Below, piece after piece: positions 7,547 through 17,212 of a stretch of DNA of 64,000 bases. Within the stretch, counting starts at the first letter, position 1. Every line of letters starts with the position of its first letter. A model generated the notes under the pieces. That model worked only from the letters and a program-made list of their open reading frames with translations, was not told the DNA's origin and did no database searches. Both the position numbers and the translations under genes were made by a program. Source of the DNA: Streptomyces sp. TLI_171 (lineage in GTDB: Bacteria; Actinomycetota; Actinomycetes; Streptomycetales; Streptomycetaceae); assembly GCF_003610255.1 (NCBI RefSeq), contig NZ_RAPS01000001.1, positions 5,545,001-5,609,000 on the forward strand, in the 5' to 3' direction.

Positions 7547-9424
7547 ATGACGACCGCACTGACCAGGATCGCCGTCCGCTCGCTGTACGCCGGGAAGACC
7601 GCGCTGCTCGGGGCGTTCACCGCGCTCGCCCTCGGGGTCGCGCTGATGGCGGTGACGCTGCTCGGCCTCGCCGCGAGCGCCGCGCTGCCGCCCGGCGAGG
7701 ACCGGGTGTCGCTGATCGCCCAACTCGGCACCGCGGGAGGGGTCGGCGTCTTCACCGCCGGCTTCGTGGTGGCGTCCACCTTCTCCTACGCGGTGGCCCG
7801 GCGGCGGCGCGAGTTCGGGCTGCTCCGCCTCGCCGGGGCGACCCGCGGACAGCTGAGGCGCACCGTCCTGCTGGAGGCCGCGCTGTTCGGGCTGCTGGCC
7901 ACCGCGACGGGCGGTGCGCTGGGCCGGGCGGGGGCGCCGCTGCTCGCCCGCTGGCTGGTGGCCGCCGAGCTGGCGCCCGCGGGCTTCCGGATCGGCACGC
8001 CCGCCTGGCCGTTGGTCACCGCGTGCGCCACCGGCCCGCTGATCGCGCTCGCGGGAGTCGCCGTCGCCGCCCGGCGGGCCGGCCGGGTCCGCCCGCTGGA
8101 GGCGCTCCGGGAGGCGGACGTCGACCTGCGGGTGATGACGGCGGGCCGCTGGCTGGGCGCTCTGGCACTGCTCGGCGGGTCCGCGGCGCTCACCGCCGCC
8201 GCTCTGCTCCAGGACCCGGCGGACCTGCTGCACCGCAAGACCTACACGCTGCAGCCGATGGTGCTGGTCTCGGCCGCCGCGCTGCTCGCCCCGGTCCTGG
8301 CCCGCCCGCTGCTGCGGCTGCTGACCCTCCCGTTCACCCGCCGGCCCCGGCTGGTCCGGGCCGCCGCGCTCGGCGGTCTGCGCCGCACGGGCGCGCTCGC
8401 CGCGCCGGTGCTGCTGGCGGTCGCCCTCGCGGGCACCCTGGTGGGCGCCCCGGGCACGGTGGCCGCCGCGCGGTCCGCCGAGGCGCGGTCGCAGGTGCGG
8501 GCCGACCGGATCGTCGAACCCGGCGGCCGGGCGGACGCCTTGGCGGCCGCGCTGCGGTCGGCGCCGGGAACCGTGGTCTCGGCGACGGGCGGCGTGGCCC
8601 TGTCCGTGCTGGAATCCGACGGCACGTCAGTGCGGGCCGAGGGACGCATGGTTGACGATCCGTCGGCGCTGGCCGCGGTGCGGCGGCTGCCGGTGGTCGC
8701 GGGCGACCCGGCGGCGCTCGACGACGACAGCGTGGTGCTGTCCCGGGAGTGGGGGCACCGCACGGTGGGGGAGCCGGTGCCGGTGGTGCTCGCCGACGGC
8801 ACCCGGCGCACCCTGCGGGTGGCCGCCGTGCTGCGCGACGGGACGGGCGACCAGCCGGTGTACGTCACCGCGCGCAACGCGCCCGGCGCGCGGACCGACC
8901 GGATCGAGGTGAAGGCCGGCCCGGGCGCCGAACGGCAGGTGGACGAGGCCGCGCGGGCGTACGGGGCCGCCGTCGCGTCCCGCGCCGACTGGCTGGACGC
9001 GCACTACCCGGCGGACGACCCGCGCCGGGTGCGGCGGATCGCCGCCGTCCTCGGCCTGGCCCTGCTCTACACCGCCATCTCGCTGGCCCACACCGCCGTC
9101 ACCACCACCGCGGACCGGCGGCGCGAACTCGCCCAGCTCCGGCTGGCCGGCGCCACCAGGGGCCGGGTGCTGCGCCTGGTCGCCGCCGAGACCGCGCTGG
9201 TCGTCGCGGTCGGGGCGCTGCTCGGCGCCGCCGTCACGCTGGCCGCGCTCGGCGCGATGCAGGCGGCGCTGCGGCTGCTGGGCGCGCCCGCCGTGTTCGC
9301 GCTGCCGTGGGCGACGCCGGCCGCGACCGCCGCGCTCTGCGTCCTGATCGCCACCCCGTGCGCGACCCTCGCCGCGCTCCGGGCCACCGCGGACCGCCCG
9401 ATCACCGCGCTGCGTCGAGGCTGA
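7547..9424 (+). CDS. FtsX-like ABC transporter permease without adjacent ATPase
   Basis: Large MacB/FtsX-type permease, 625 aa, with two FtsX domains. The first has membrane segments at roughly 20-45, 65-90, 105-135 and 165-190. After a central pair (about 205-260) and another segment near 285-310, an extracellular domain (about 315-480) separates it from a second set at about 490-615. [20 protein letters not shown] and [20 protein letters not shown] are the paired cytoplasmic coupling motifs. ATG 7547 is chosen; an in-frame TTG at 7538 is possible. No ABC ATPase gene lies within several kb on either side, which is unusual because such permeases normally have one as direct neighbour. It is divergent from the kinase/regulator pair. 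Confidence 0.85.
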   Translation: MTTALTRIAVRSLYAGKTALLGAFTALALGVALMAVTLLGLAASAALPPGEDRVSLIAQLGTAGGVGVFTAGFVVASTFSYAVARRRREFGLLRLAGATRGQLRRTVLLEAALFGLLATATGGALGRAGAPLLARWLVAAELAPAGFRIGTPAWPLVTACATGPLIALAGVAVAARRAGRVRPLEALREADVDLRVMTAGRWLGALALLGGSAALTAAALLQDPADLLHRKTYTLQPMVLVSAAALLAPVLARPLLRLLTLPFTRRPRLVRAAALGGLRRTGALAAPVLLAVALAGTLVGAPGTVAAARSAEARSQVRADRIVEPGGRADALAAALRSAPGTVVSATGGVALSVLESDGTSVRAEGRMVDDPSALAAVRRLPVVAGDPAALDDDSVVLSREWGHRTVGEPVPVVLADGTRRTLRVAAVLRDGTGDQPVYVTARNAPGARTDRIEVKAGPGAERQVDEAARAYGAAVASRADWLDAHYPADDPRRVRRIAAVLGLALLYTAISLAHTAVTTTADRRRELAQLRLAGATRGRVLRLVAAETALVVAVGALLGAAVTLAALGAMQAALRLLGAPAVFALPWATPAATAALCVLIATPCATLAALRATADRPITALRRG

Positions 9425-9470
9425 GCGGCGGAGTGCGGGCGGTCCCGGCAGGTGGGGCCGGTGGTCGGGT

Positions 9471-10493
9471 CTACTCGGTCTCGTCGGGGCTGTGCGCGGG
9501 CTGCGGCGGGACCGCCCAGCCCACCGGGCCCCGGTCGGGGCCGCTCGGGGCGGAGAACTGCTGCGGCTTGGGGCGGGCCCGCAGGTAGCGGCGCAGCAGC
9601 CAGCCGAGCGGGACCAGGATCAGCAGGAACGGCGCGAGCGCGGCCAGCACCATCAGCAGCACGCGCACCAGCCCGACCAGCGCCTCCCAGCCGCCGGACA
9701 GCGCGTCGCCGACCGAGTGCCAGAACCCGTCGTCGTGCCCGGCGGGGACGGGCGGGGCCGGCGTCGAGGCCGGCACCAGGTCCAGCGTCACGGTGGACAG
9801 CGAGGTGCGGGCGGTGAGCTCCTGCTGCTGGCGCTGCAGCGACTCCAGGTCGGACTCGCGGCGGGTCAGCTCGCTCTCCAGCGACACCACCTCGGCCAGC
9901 GACTTGGCGTCGGCCATCAGCGCCCGCACCCGGTCCACGCTGGCCTTCATCGACTTGACCCGGCTGTCCACGTCGGCGATCTGCTGGGTGAGGTCGTCGG
10001 CCTGGCTGGAGAGCGAGAGCCGGGTGCCGAGCCGGCCCAGCCCGTCGAGGGTCTGCTGGTACGCCGCGGACGGCACCTTGAGGACCAGGGTGGCCTGCAT
10101 GCTGTCGCCCGAACCGCCGCGCAGGTTCTCGCCGGACACGTACCCGTCGGCCGCGAGCACCAGGGCGACGGCCTTGCCGCGGGCCTGGTCGACGGCGTCG
10201 ACCCGTACGGTGAGCTTCGCCTGGTAGGCGATCTGACGGTTCGTCACCGCCGGGCTGCCCGCCCCGGCGGCGGTGTCCGTCCCGGCGCTCGCCGCGGCGC
10301 CCGCCCCGCTCCCGCCGGTGGCGGCCCCCTTGCCGGGGGTGGCCGCGCCGCCGGCCTGCGGGGCCACCGCGTCCTGGGCGACCCCGGCGCGCGAGGACGA
10401 CTGCTCTCCGCCGTCGTTCGCACTGCACCCCGCCAGCAGCAGGACCGCGGCCAGTGCCCCGGCCGCGCCGGCTCTGCGTACGCGCATCTCCAT
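9471..10493 (-). CDS. DUF4349 domain lipoprotein
   Basis: Membrane-anchored extracytoplasmic protein of unknown function, 340 aa. A type II signal peptide ends in LLLAGC (about residues 18-23), so it should be lipidated at that Cys. A low-complexity Ala/Gly/Ser stretch follows. The DUF4349 domain (about 90-300) includes a predicted coiled coil rich in Arg, Glu and Gln ([18 protein letters not shown]). One membrane helix lies near the C terminus (about 280-310: [26 protein letters not shown]) before a basic, Pro-rich tail. ATG 10493 has GGGGAGGG upstream. The frame extends further 5' but without a signal-peptide-like sequence. It is divergent from cgoX. Confidence 0.85.
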   Translation of the reverse strand: MEMRVRRAGAAGALAAVLLLAGCSANDGGEQSSSRAGVAQDAVAPQAGGAATPGKGAATGGSGAGAAASAGTDTAAGAGSPAVTNRQIAYQAKLTVRVDAVDQARGKAVALVLAADGYVSGENLRGGSGDSMQATLVLKVPSAAYQQTLDGLGRLGTRLSLSSQADDLTQQIADVDSRVKSMKASVDRVRALMADAKSLAEVVSLESELTRRESDLESLQRQQQELTARTSLSTVTLDLVPASTPAPPVPAGHDDGFWHSVGDALSGGWEALVGLVRVLLMVLAALAPFLLILVPLGWLLRRYLRARPKPQQFSAPSGPDRGPVGWAVPPQPAHSPDETE

Positions 10494-10674
10494 CCGTACC
10501 CTCCCCGTGTCCCGGGGCGGACCGTTCGCCGACCCCTTCGGAACTCTGACGCCGCGGCCGCGGATCCGGACCCGCACCGGCGGTACCGGATCGATCACGC
10601 TGCGGACTCACGGCGGTCTCAGGGCACCGGAGGCGGTTCCGGCATTTCGGATAAAGGCTGGAAGACTGATCGAC

Positions 10675-12078
10675 ATGGCGAAACCTCACGTCGTGGTGAT
10701 CGGTGGCGGAGTCGCGGGACTGGCCGCGGCCGCCTTCCTCAGTGCCGAACCGGTACGGGTGACCGTGCTGGAGGCGTCCGAACGCTTCGGCGGCAAGCTG
10801 CGCGGCGGCGAGGTCGGCGGCGTCCGGGTCGACCTCGGCGCGGAGTCGATGCTCGCCCGGCGGCCCGAGGCCGTCGAGCTGGCCCGCCTGGTCGGTCTCG
10901 GCGAGCAACTGGAACCGCCCACCACCGCCAAGGCCGCGATCTGGACCCGGGACGGGCTGCGCCCGCTGCCCGGCGGCCAACTCATGGGCGTACCGGGCGA
11001 CCTGGACGCCCTGAAGGCCTCCGGCGTGCTCACCCCCGAGGGTCTGCAGCGGGTCGTCGACGAGCAGCCCGCCGAGCTCGGCGAGGACGCCCCGATCGGG
11101 CAGTACATCGCCGCCCGGCTCGGCCGCGAGGTCGTCGACCGGCTGGTCGAACCGCTGCTCGGCGGCGTCTACGCCGGGCACGCCGACCGGATCTCGATCC
11201 GCGCCGCCGTCCCGCAACTGCTCCGACTCGCCGAGCAGCCCGGCTCGTTGACCGCCGCCGTCGCCGAACTCAGCCGCCGCGCCACCGCCACCGGACCGGT
11301 CTTCCAGGGTCTGCGCGGCGGACTCGGCACCCTCCCGGAGGCGATCGCCGCCCACGACCGCGCCCGCGGCGCCGACCTGCGCACCGGTCACCAGGTCGAG
11401 GCCCTGCGCCGCACCCCCGACGGCTGGCAGGTCACCACCGGTGGTCGCCGGATCGACGCCGACGCCGTCGTCCTGGCCGTCCCCGCGCCGCAGGCCGCCG
11501 CCCTGCTGGCCGCCGACGCCCCCGCCGCGGCGGCCGAACTGCGCCGGATCGAGTACGCGTCGATGGCCCTGGTCACCCTGGCGTTCCGGCGCGCCGACCT
11601 CGCCGACAGCCCGCTCACCGGCAGCGGCTTCCTCGTCCCGCCGGTCGACCGGCGCAGCATCAAGGCCTCCACCTTCTCCTCCAACAAGTGGGGCTGGCTG
11701 ACGCGCTCCGCCCCCGACGCCTTCCTGCTGCGCACCTCGCTCGGCCGCCACCAGGAGGACGCCGCACTGCAGTCGGACGACGCCGAACTCGTCGCCCGCT
11801 CGCTCGCCGACCTGCACGACGCCGTCGGCCTGCGCGCCACCCCGTACGACCACGCCGTCACCCGGTGGACCGACGGCCTCCCGCAGTACCCCGTCGGCCA
11901 CCTGGACCGGGTCGCCCGGATCCGCACGGAGCTCGACGCCCTCGGGGCGGTCGCGGTCTGCGGCGCCGCGTACGACGGCGTCGGCATCCCGGCCGTCGTC
12001 GCCGGCGCCCGGCGGGCCGCCGACCTCCTCACCCCCGGCACCGGCAGCAACCGTCCAGAAGGGACAATGGGCTCATGA
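10675..12078 (+). CDS. cgoX: coproporphyrinogen III oxidase (formerly HemY/HemG-type protoporphyrinogen oxidase)
   Basis: FAD enzyme of haem synthesis, 467 aa. In Actinobacteria it oxidises coproporphyrinogen III to coproporphyrin III. The N-terminal dinucleotide-binding fold [17 protein letters not shown] (about 5-21), [12 protein letters not shown], and the C-terminal FAD motif [21 protein letters not shown] are intact. Motif [10 protein letters not shown] is typical of bacterial family members. ATG 10675 is the first codon consistent with the FAD fold. The last codons overlap chdC by four bases (ATGA), so the pair is coupled, which supports the coproporphyrin-dependent rather than the protoporphyrin route. 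Confidence 0.95.
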   Translation: MAKPHVVVIGGGVAGLAAAAFLSAEPVRVTVLEASERFGGKLRGGEVGGVRVDLGAESMLARRPEAVELARLVGLGEQLEPPTTAKAAIWTRDGLRPLPGGQLMGVPGDLDALKASGVLTPEGLQRVVDEQPAELGEDAPIGQYIAARLGREVVDRLVEPLLGGVYAGHADRISIRAAVPQLLRLAEQPGSLTAAVAELSRRATATGPVFQGLRGGLGTLPEAIAAHDRARGADLRTGHQVEALRRTPDGWQVTTGGRRIDADAVVLAVPAPQAAALLAADAPAAAAELRRIEYASMALVTLAFRRADLADSPLTGSGFLVPPVDRRSIKASTFSSNKWGWLTRSAPDAFLLRTSLGRHQEDAALQSDDAELVARSLADLHDAVGLRATPYDHAVTRWTDGLPQYPVGHLDRVARIRTELDALGAVAVCGAAYDGVGIPAVVAGARRAADLLTPGTGSNRPEGTMGS

Positions 12079-12785
12079 CCGAAAGCACTGAGCAGCCCGT
12101 GAAGAAGAAGGCCCGCGACCTCAACCAGGTCATCCGCTACACCCTGTGGTCGGTGTTCAAGCTCAAGGACGGCCTCCCCGAGGACCGCACCGCACTCGTC
12201 GCCGAGGTCGACGCCCTCTTCGAGCAGCTCGACGCCAAGGACGTCACCGTCCGCGGCACCTACGACGTCTCCGGCCTGCGCGCCGACGCCGACCTGATGA
12301 TCTGGTGGCACGCCGAGTCCTCCGACGACCTGCAGGAGGCGTACAACCGCTTCCGCCGCACCGGTCTCGGCCGCCACCTGGAGCCGGTCTGGTCGAACAT
12401 GGCGCTGCACCGCCCCGCCGAGTTCAACAAGTCGCACATCCCGGCGTTCCTCGCCGACGAGCGGCCCCGCGAGTACGTCTGCGTCTACCCGTTCGTCCGC
12501 TCCTACGAGTGGTACCTGCTCCCCGACGAGGAGCGCCGCGCGATGCTGGCCGAGCACGGCAAGATGGCCCGCGGCTACCCCGACGTGCGCGCCAACACGG
12601 TCGCCTCCTTCGCGCTCGGCGACTACGAGTGGCTGCTCGCCTTCGAGGCCGACGAACTGCACCGCATCGTCGACCTGATGCGCGACCTGCGCCCCTCCCG
12701 CGCCCGGCTGCACGTCCGCGAAGAGGTCCCGTTCTTCACCGGCCGCCGCAAGCCGGTCGCCGAGCTGGTCGCCGGCCTGTACTAG
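12075..12785 (+). CDS. chdC: coproheme decarboxylase (HemQ, chlorite-dismutase family)
   Basis: Final step of the coproporphyrin-dependent pathway: oxidative decarboxylation of coproheme to haem b, 236 aa. Family features are [16 protein letters not shown] near the N terminus, WWHAES, the [13 protein letters not shown] strand with the reactive Tyr region, and [17 protein letters not shown], which contains the proximal haem-ligand His. It starts inside the cgoX stop codon (ATGA overlap). A strong bidirectional terminator follows. Ferrochelatase (CpfC) is not in the window. Confidence 0.96.
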   Translation: MTESTEQPVKKKARDLNQVIRYTLWSVFKLKDGLPEDRTALVAEVDALFEQLDAKDVTVRGTYDVSGLRADADLMIWWHAESSDDLQEAYNRFRRTGLGRHLEPVWSNMALHRPAEFNKSHIPAFLADERPREYVCVYPFVRSYEWYLLPDEERRAMLAEHGKMARGYPDVRANTVASFALGDYEWLLAFEADELHRIVDLMRDLRPSRARLHVREEVPFFTGRRKPVAELVAGLY

Positions 12786-12804
12786 GGGCCGGCCGAACGC
12801 CCGT

Positions 12805-12837
12805 CAGGGGCCCCGGGGACGACCCCCGGGGCCCCTG
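12805..12837. terminator. bidirectional hairpin between chdC and convergent TIGR04222-like gene
   Basis: Perfect 14-bp inverted repeat (12805-12818 and 12824-12837) with a 5-base loop, centred between two convergent stop codons. Confidence 0.8.
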
Positions 12838-12854
12838 GCGGTTCCGGCCGGCGG

Positions 12855-13625
12855 CTAACGGTGGATCAGGGCGGCGCGCAGCCGCGGGTCCGCCACGGCG
12901 TCCGGGCCGCACATGGCGACGGCGGTGAGCAGGTCGTCCGGGGTCACGGTGTGGTGCGGGTGCGGCCAGCGCAGGGTGCGCAGCAGCGTCTGCCCGGCCG
13001 GGGCGGCCCAGGCGGTGTAGGCGTGGACGTCGACCCGGGCCATCAGCAGGGTGCCGCCGGTGAGCACCAGCGGGAGCGCGTACCAGGCGACGGCGGTCCG
13101 GGTGGCGGCGCTGTCCGGGGCGTTCAGCAGCACGGTCAGCACCAGCATCGCCGCCGCGCCGAGCAGCGCGTAGCGGACGTGCCGGATCGCCTGCAGCGCC
13201 CGGTCGCGGACCGCGGCAGGCGTGGCCAGCCCCGCCACGGCCAGCCGGTCGCCGATGTCGCGGACGGTCGGGTGGGCGGCCAGCGCCGCCTTCAACTGGG
13301 CGGTGCGGCACTGGCCTTCGGGACCGATGGCGCTGATCAGGGCCCGCTCCAGGCGGCTGCGCCCCTGCGGGTCGACCACGGTGGTCCAGCCGGTGTGGGC
13401 CAGGTGCAGCCGCCCGAGGCCGGCCATCCGGACCAGTGCGAGGTCCACCACCCGGCCCGGCCCGCCCGCCAGGTACGCGGTCTCGTACAGGCCGACCCCG
13501 GCGGGCCGCCCGGGCGGCGCCGGAAAGCGTCCGGTGAGGGTGTCCGCGACCGCCGCGACCCGTACCAGGCGGAGGCAGGAGAACACCGCGGCGGCACAGG
13601 ACGGGATCAGCAGCAGCACCCACAT
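12855..13625 (-). CDS. TIGR04222-like membrane protein without Cys tail
   Basis: Membrane protein of unknown function, 256 aa, paralogous to the next upstream gene. It has an N-terminal hydrophobic segment (about 1-20), a soluble region with the shared YLAGGPGRVVDLALVRM motif (about 50-70), and two more membrane segments at about 148-168 and 183-203. Unlike its paralogue it ends without a Cys-rich repeat (last residues RLRAALIHR). It is the last gene of the minus-strand cluster with the MNIO-type enzyme and ends at a bidirectional terminator. It could be a partner or scaffold of the tailed protein; function is unknown. Confidence 0.75.
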   Translation of the reverse strand: MWVLLLIPSCAAAVFSCLRLVRVAAVADTLTGRFPAPPGRPAGVGLYETAYLAGGPGRVVDLALVRMAGLGRLHLAHTGWTTVVDPQGRSRLERALISAIGPEGQCRTAQLKAALAAHPTVRDIGDRLAVAGLATPAAVRDRALQAIRHVRYALLGAAAMLVLTVLLNAPDSAATRTAVAWYALPLVLTGGTLLMARVDVHAYTAWAAPAGQTLLRTLRWPHPHHTVTPDDLLTAVAMCGPDAVADPRLRAALIHR

Positions 13626-13707
13626 GGTTTTTGTTCTAGTCCTGTGCCGGGCGGAAGCGGAACGCCTACCCCGGTCGCGATACCGAACTGTGACACTCGG
13701 CGGATGC

Positions 13708-14766
13708 TCAGGAACCGCAGCCGCCGCCCCCGCAGCTGGACCCGCAGGAGCTGGACGAACCGCACGAACTCGACGACCCGCAGGAGCTGGACGAGCCGCC
13801 GCACGAGTGCGAGGAGGAGTGCGAGGACGACCCGCAGGAGTGCCCGCCGTGCCCCGTGTGCCCGGTCGAGGAGCCGCAGGAGGCGGTGGTCGTCCCGCAC
13901 CACACCGCGCCCGCGGCGACCACCCCGCTGTCGCCGGAGGAGTCCGAACTCCGGGACCGCCCGGCCTTCTTGAGCGAGGTGGGCGCGCTCCGCCCGCCGC
14001 CCAGCGCGTCCCGCAGCGGCGACAGCTCGGCGGCGCTCAGCGCCGCCGTCCCGTCCAGCGCGAACGCGCCGACCAGCGCGGCGTGTTCGGCGCGGACCTC
14101 GCGCGGGCGCCACGGCGTGCTGCCGCGGACCAGCTGCAACTGGCGCACCCCGGCCGGCGTGATCCGGGACTTCGCGGGCCGGCCGACGACCAGGTGCACG
14201 CCGGCCAGCACGGCCAGCGCGCCGAACGCGAAGAACGGGGGAGCGGTGGAGTCCCGGTCGGGACCCGACAGCCACTGGGCGGTGGAGACCGCGCCGAGCA
14301 CCAGCGTGACCAGCAGCGCCAGCACCACCAGGCGGCGGGCCCGCCGGGCGGCCCGCAGCGCACCCGGGTGCCGCAGCAGCCCGCGGGCGGCCAGCGCCTC
14401 GCCGATCCGCTGCACCTCCGGGCTGCCCATCACGGAGGCGCGCAGCACCTCGGTGTCCCGCCCGGCCCGGCCGCCGACCGCGGTGATCAGCACCGCCTCG
14501 ACCGGCTCGCGCGGCGCGGCGTCCGTGACGGTGACCCGCCGGGCCCGGGAGATCACCACCCGACCCTCGCGCTCCATCCGGACCAGCACGGTGTCCACCA
14601 CCCGCCCCGGCCCGCCGGCCAGGAAAGCGGCGTGCAGCAGCGGAATGCCGCGCCCGGGCGGCCCCTGCGGGTCGGTGACGCGACGGCTGCGGCGGTCGAA
14701 GACGGTGGTGACGGTCATCGTCAGCACGACGAGCGCCAGTGCCACCACGAACTGGGTGTTCCACAT
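13708..14766 (-). CDS. TIGR04222-like membrane protein with Cys/Ser/Gly/His-rich tail, putative MNIO substrate
   Basis: Unusual 352-aa protein. It has a membrane segment at about 6-24, a soluble region with FLAGGPGRVVDTVLVRM (about 45-65), and further membrane segments at about 137-160 and 172-192. The last 64 residues form a tail with nine Cys (290, 297, 311, 322, 329, 335, 341, 345, 350) and five His. Its main unit is CGSSSS and it ends CGGGGCGS. Charge distribution suggests the tail is cytoplasmic. The DUF692-type gene is two genes upstream in the same operon; enzymes of that family modify Cys in ribosomal peptides, so the tail is a likely modification site (inference). ATG 14766 is used. 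Metal binding is possible but not shown. Confidence 0.78.
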   Translation of the reverse strand: MWNTQFVVALALVVLTMTVTTVFDRRSRRVTDPQGPPGRGIPLLHAAFLAGGPGRVVDTVLVRMEREGRVVISRARRVTVTDAAPREPVEAVLITAVGGRAGRDTEVLRASVMGSPEVQRIGEALAARGLLRHPGALRAARRARRLVVLALLVTLVLGAVSTAQWLSGPDRDSTAPPFFAFGALAVLAGVHLVVGRPAKSRITPAGVRQLQLVRGSTPWRPREVRAEHAALVGAFALDGTAALSAAELSPLRDALGGGRSAPTSLKKAGRSRSSDSSGDSGVVAAGAVWCGTTTASCGSSTGHTGHGGHSCGSSSHSSSHSCGGSSSSCGSSSSCGSSSSCGSSCGGGGCGS

Positions 14767-14808
14767 CCCCCGTGAGTCCTTTCGTGCGAAGCGTGCGGGT
14801 GCCGGGCG

Positions 14809-15246
14809 TTACGGGTGCGACTTGGCCGCGCGGCGCGGCAGCAGCCGGCTCCACCGACTCTCCGCGGGGTGCAGCAGCCGGTGCAGCGCGGCGTGCCAGG
14901 ACGCGCCCGGAGCGGCGTCCAGCGCCCAGTCGGCGAACGCCCGGGCGTCGGCCCGGTAGCCGCCGGTGAGCGGCCGACCGGCGGCGTACCGGGCGAACAG
15001 CGGGGCGAAGTCGGCGCCGAGCAGCTCCGGGAGTTCCGGCATCAGGTGGCCCACGGTCTCCCGGCGCTTGGCCAGCAGGCCCGCGGCCTGGGTGCGCAGC
15101 TGCGCCGGGTCGAAGCCCGCGGGCGCGGGCCCGCCCGCCACCAGGGCGGTCAACAACTGCTCCTGACGTTGCGCCAGGTTGCGCCGGGCGAGGGCGAGTT
15201 CGGCGTCCGCGCGGTCGCGGATCAGGTACTCGGTCTGTTCAGACAC
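14809..15246 (-). CDS. small partner-like protein of the DUF692 (MNIO) gene
   Basis: Hypothetical 145-aa soluble protein. Residues about 25-110 ([19 protein letters not shown], then [25 protein letters not shown] and FADWAL) resemble in pattern the N-terminal part of DUF2063-like proteins, which bind the precursor beside MNIO enzymes. The similarity is weak and judged by eye. GTG 15246 overlaps the stop of the DUF692 gene by eight bases, so the two are translationally coupled, and the Cys-tailed membrane protein follows 42 bases later. A substrate-recognition partner role is the simplest reading. Confidence 0.72.
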   Translation of the reverse strand: MSEQTEYLIRDRADAELALARRNLAQRQEQLLTALVAGGPAPAGFDPAQLRTQAAGLLAKRRETVGHLMPELPELLGADFAPLFARYAAGRPLTGGYRADARAFADWALDAAPGASWHAALHRLLHPAESRWSRLLPRRAAKSHP

Positions 15247-16087
15247 GGACGGGTTCCCCCTGGTGGTCGCGGGCCGCGCGGTGGACCCGACGGATGGCGT
15301 CGAGCTCGGCGGACAGTTCGGCGGGCGGCGGGTACGCGCCGTCCCGCTCCAGCAGCACCCCGGGTGGGTCGGTGCGCCCGCAGAGCGCGGCGAGCACCTC
15401 CAGCACGGGCGCGGTGACGGGATGGGTGTGGGTGTCGTGCCAGACGCCGTCGCGCTCGACCCCGCCGGCCACGTGCACGTAGGCGATCGCCTCCAGCGGC
15501 AGCCGGTCCAGTTCGGCGGCCGGGTCGACGCCCAGGTTGACCCGGTTGGTGTGCAGGTTGGCGACGTCCACCAGCAGGTGCACGCCGGTGCGCTCGACCA
15601 GCTCGGCGAGGAACTGGGCCTCCGTCAGCTCGTCGCCCGGCCAGGCCAGGTGCGCCGCGATGTTCTCCAGCGCCAGCGGGACCGGCAGTTCGGCCTGCGC
15701 GATCCGCACGTTCGCCGCCACCACCCGCAGCGCCTCCCGGGTCCGCGGCACCGGCAGCAGGTGCCCGGCCTCCAGGCCGCCCGCCCGGACGAACGCCAGG
15801 TGCTCGCTGACCAGCGGCGACCCGAGCGCCCCCGCCAGCTCCGCGAGCCGCGCCAGCCGGCCCCGGTCGGGCTCGGCGGCGTCGCCCAGGCCGAGCGACA
15901 CCCCGTGCGGGACGACCGTGACGCCGCGCGCCAGCAACGCCTCCAGCGACGGCGGCAGATGGCCGGCGCAGACGTTCTCGGCCACCACCTCGACCCAGTC
16001 CAGCCCGGTCAGCCGTTCCACCGCGGTGTCGATCTCGGGCCGCCAGCCCAGACCGGTGCCCAGCCGCGGAATACCGATCGGAGACAT
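15239..16087 (-). CDS. DUF692 family protein, multinuclear non-haem iron oxidative (MNIO) type
   Basis: TIM-barrel metalloenzyme, 282 aa, of the family that includes MbnB, TglH and bufferin-modifying enzymes, which act on Cys of ribosomal peptides. Candidate metal ligands are all present in order: [48 protein letters not shown] and LLERDGAYP. The N terminus has the family's [12 protein letters not shown] chose ATG 16087, which has AAGGGG six bases upstream; the frame extends to a GTG at 16156 without a good ribosome binding site. First gene of a four-gene minus-strand operon that includes a Cys-rich-tailed membrane protein, its likely substrate. Confidence 0.88.
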   Translation of the reverse strand: MSPIGIPRLGTGLGWRPEIDTAVERLTGLDWVEVVAENVCAGHLPPSLEALLARGVTVVPHGVSLGLGDAAEPDRGRLARLAELAGALGSPLVSEHLAFVRAGGLEAGHLLPVPRTREALRVVAANVRIAQAELPVPLALENIAAHLAWPGDELTEAQFLAELVERTGVHLLVDVANLHTNRVNLGVDPAAELDRLPLEAIAYVHVAGGVERDGVWHDTHTHPVTAPVLEVLAALCGRTDPPGVLLERDGAYPPPAELSAELDAIRRVHRAARDHQGEPVRV

Positions 16088-16288
16088 ATTCCACCCCTTT
16101 TCGACGGGCCATTGGAACGGCGCCGACTCCCCCGTTGCCGAGGGTGTATCCGCCACGGCCCGATGCCAAGCGGCACAACGGAAACTCAGAGCTGAACTTG
16201 AGGTTTCGGTTCCACTGAACGGCCGCCCGCGCGGGTGGGGGGAAATTCAGCGGCGCCCGGGAGAACGAATGGCTAACGTGACATGCCT

Positions 16289-17200
16289 ATGACTTCGCAG
16301 CCGTACGACATCCGCCCGTTCGCACCTTCCGACGCCGCCGACGCCGCCGAGGCCTACCGGGCCGGCCGCCCGCACCAGGTCACCACCCCCGAGGTCGTCT
16401 CCTGGCAGGCCGCCCTGCCCGACTACCACCTGCTGGTCGCCGAGCGCGCCGGCCGGGTCGTCGGCACCGTACGGTTCGGCCCGGTCACCGAGAGCACCAC
16501 CCCGCACCAGGGCTTCCTCAACCTCAGCGTGCTCCCCGAGCACCGCGGCGCGGGCATCGGCACCGCCCTGCTCGCGGCCGGCGAGCGCCGCCTCGCCGCC
16601 CTCGGCGTCCGGGACGTGCACGGCTGGGCCGACGGCACCCCGGAGGCGCTCGGCTTCGCCGCCGCCCGTGGCTACCGGCAGGGCCGGGCGGGCCGGTACT
16701 CCGGCCTCGACCTCACCGCCCCGCTCCCGCCGCTGCCGCCCACCCCGCCCGGCGTCGAACTGCGCACCGCCGCCGACTTCCTGGAAGACCCGTACCCCAT
16801 CTACCTGGTCGACATCGACGGCACCCGCGCCGAACCCGGCGACCTCGAACTCGACGACCAGCCGTACGAGGGCTGGCTCGCCGAGATCTGGCGCCGCCCG
16901 GACCAGGACCACACCCTCACCGCGGTCGTCCTCGCGGACGGCGAACCCGTCGCCTTCTCCGCCGCCCAGACCGACGGCCGCCACACCTACTGGTCCGCCT
17001 TCACCGCCACCCGCTCCACCCACCGCGGCCGCGGGCTCGCCAAACTCGCCAAGGCCCACGCCCTCCACCGCGCCAAGGCCCGCGGCCTGACCGCCGCCTA
17101 CACCCACAACGACGCGGGCAACACCCCGATGCTCGCCATCAACGACTGGTTCGGCTACCGGGTCTGCGCCGAGGAGTGGAAGCACCACAAGGCGCTCTGA
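16289..17200 (+). CDS. GNAT N-acetyltransferase with two GNAT domains
   Basis: Acyl-CoA-dependent acetyltransferase of unknown substrate, about 303 aa, built of two GNAT folds. The N-terminal one (about 5-145) has the acetyl-CoA loop LSVLPEHRGAGIGTALL. The C-terminal one (about 165-300) has ATRSTHRGRGLAKLAKAHAL, and NDAGNTPMLAINDWFGYR is the usual end of the second fold. Tandem GNATs of this kind are common in streptomycetes. The start is ATG 16289 or ATG 16283: TAACGT at 16274-16279 looks like a -10 box so close that the transcript is probably leaderless. It is divergent from the DUF692 operon. Confidence 0.85.
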   Translation: MTSQPYDIRPFAPSDAADAAEAYRAGRPHQVTTPEVVSWQAALPDYHLLVAERAGRVVGTVRFGPVTESTTPHQGFLNLSVLPEHRGAGIGTALLAAGERRLAALGVRDVHGWADGTPEALGFAAARGYRQGRAGRYSGLDLTAPLPPLPPTPPGVELRTAADFLEDPYPIYLVDIDGTRAEPGDLELDDQPYEGWLAEIWRRPDQDHTLTAVVLADGEPVAFSAAQTDGRHTYWSAFTATRSTHRGRGLAKLAKAHALHRAKARGLTAAYTHNDAGNTPMLAINDWFGYRVCAEEWKHHKAL

Positions 17201-17212
17201 CGCCCGTTCGGT

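Noticed and set aside
9067-11901. A 944-codon minus-strand frame across the permease, lipoprotein and cgoX genes
   Set aside because: It crosses three supported genes, lacks motifs, and is explained by high GC.
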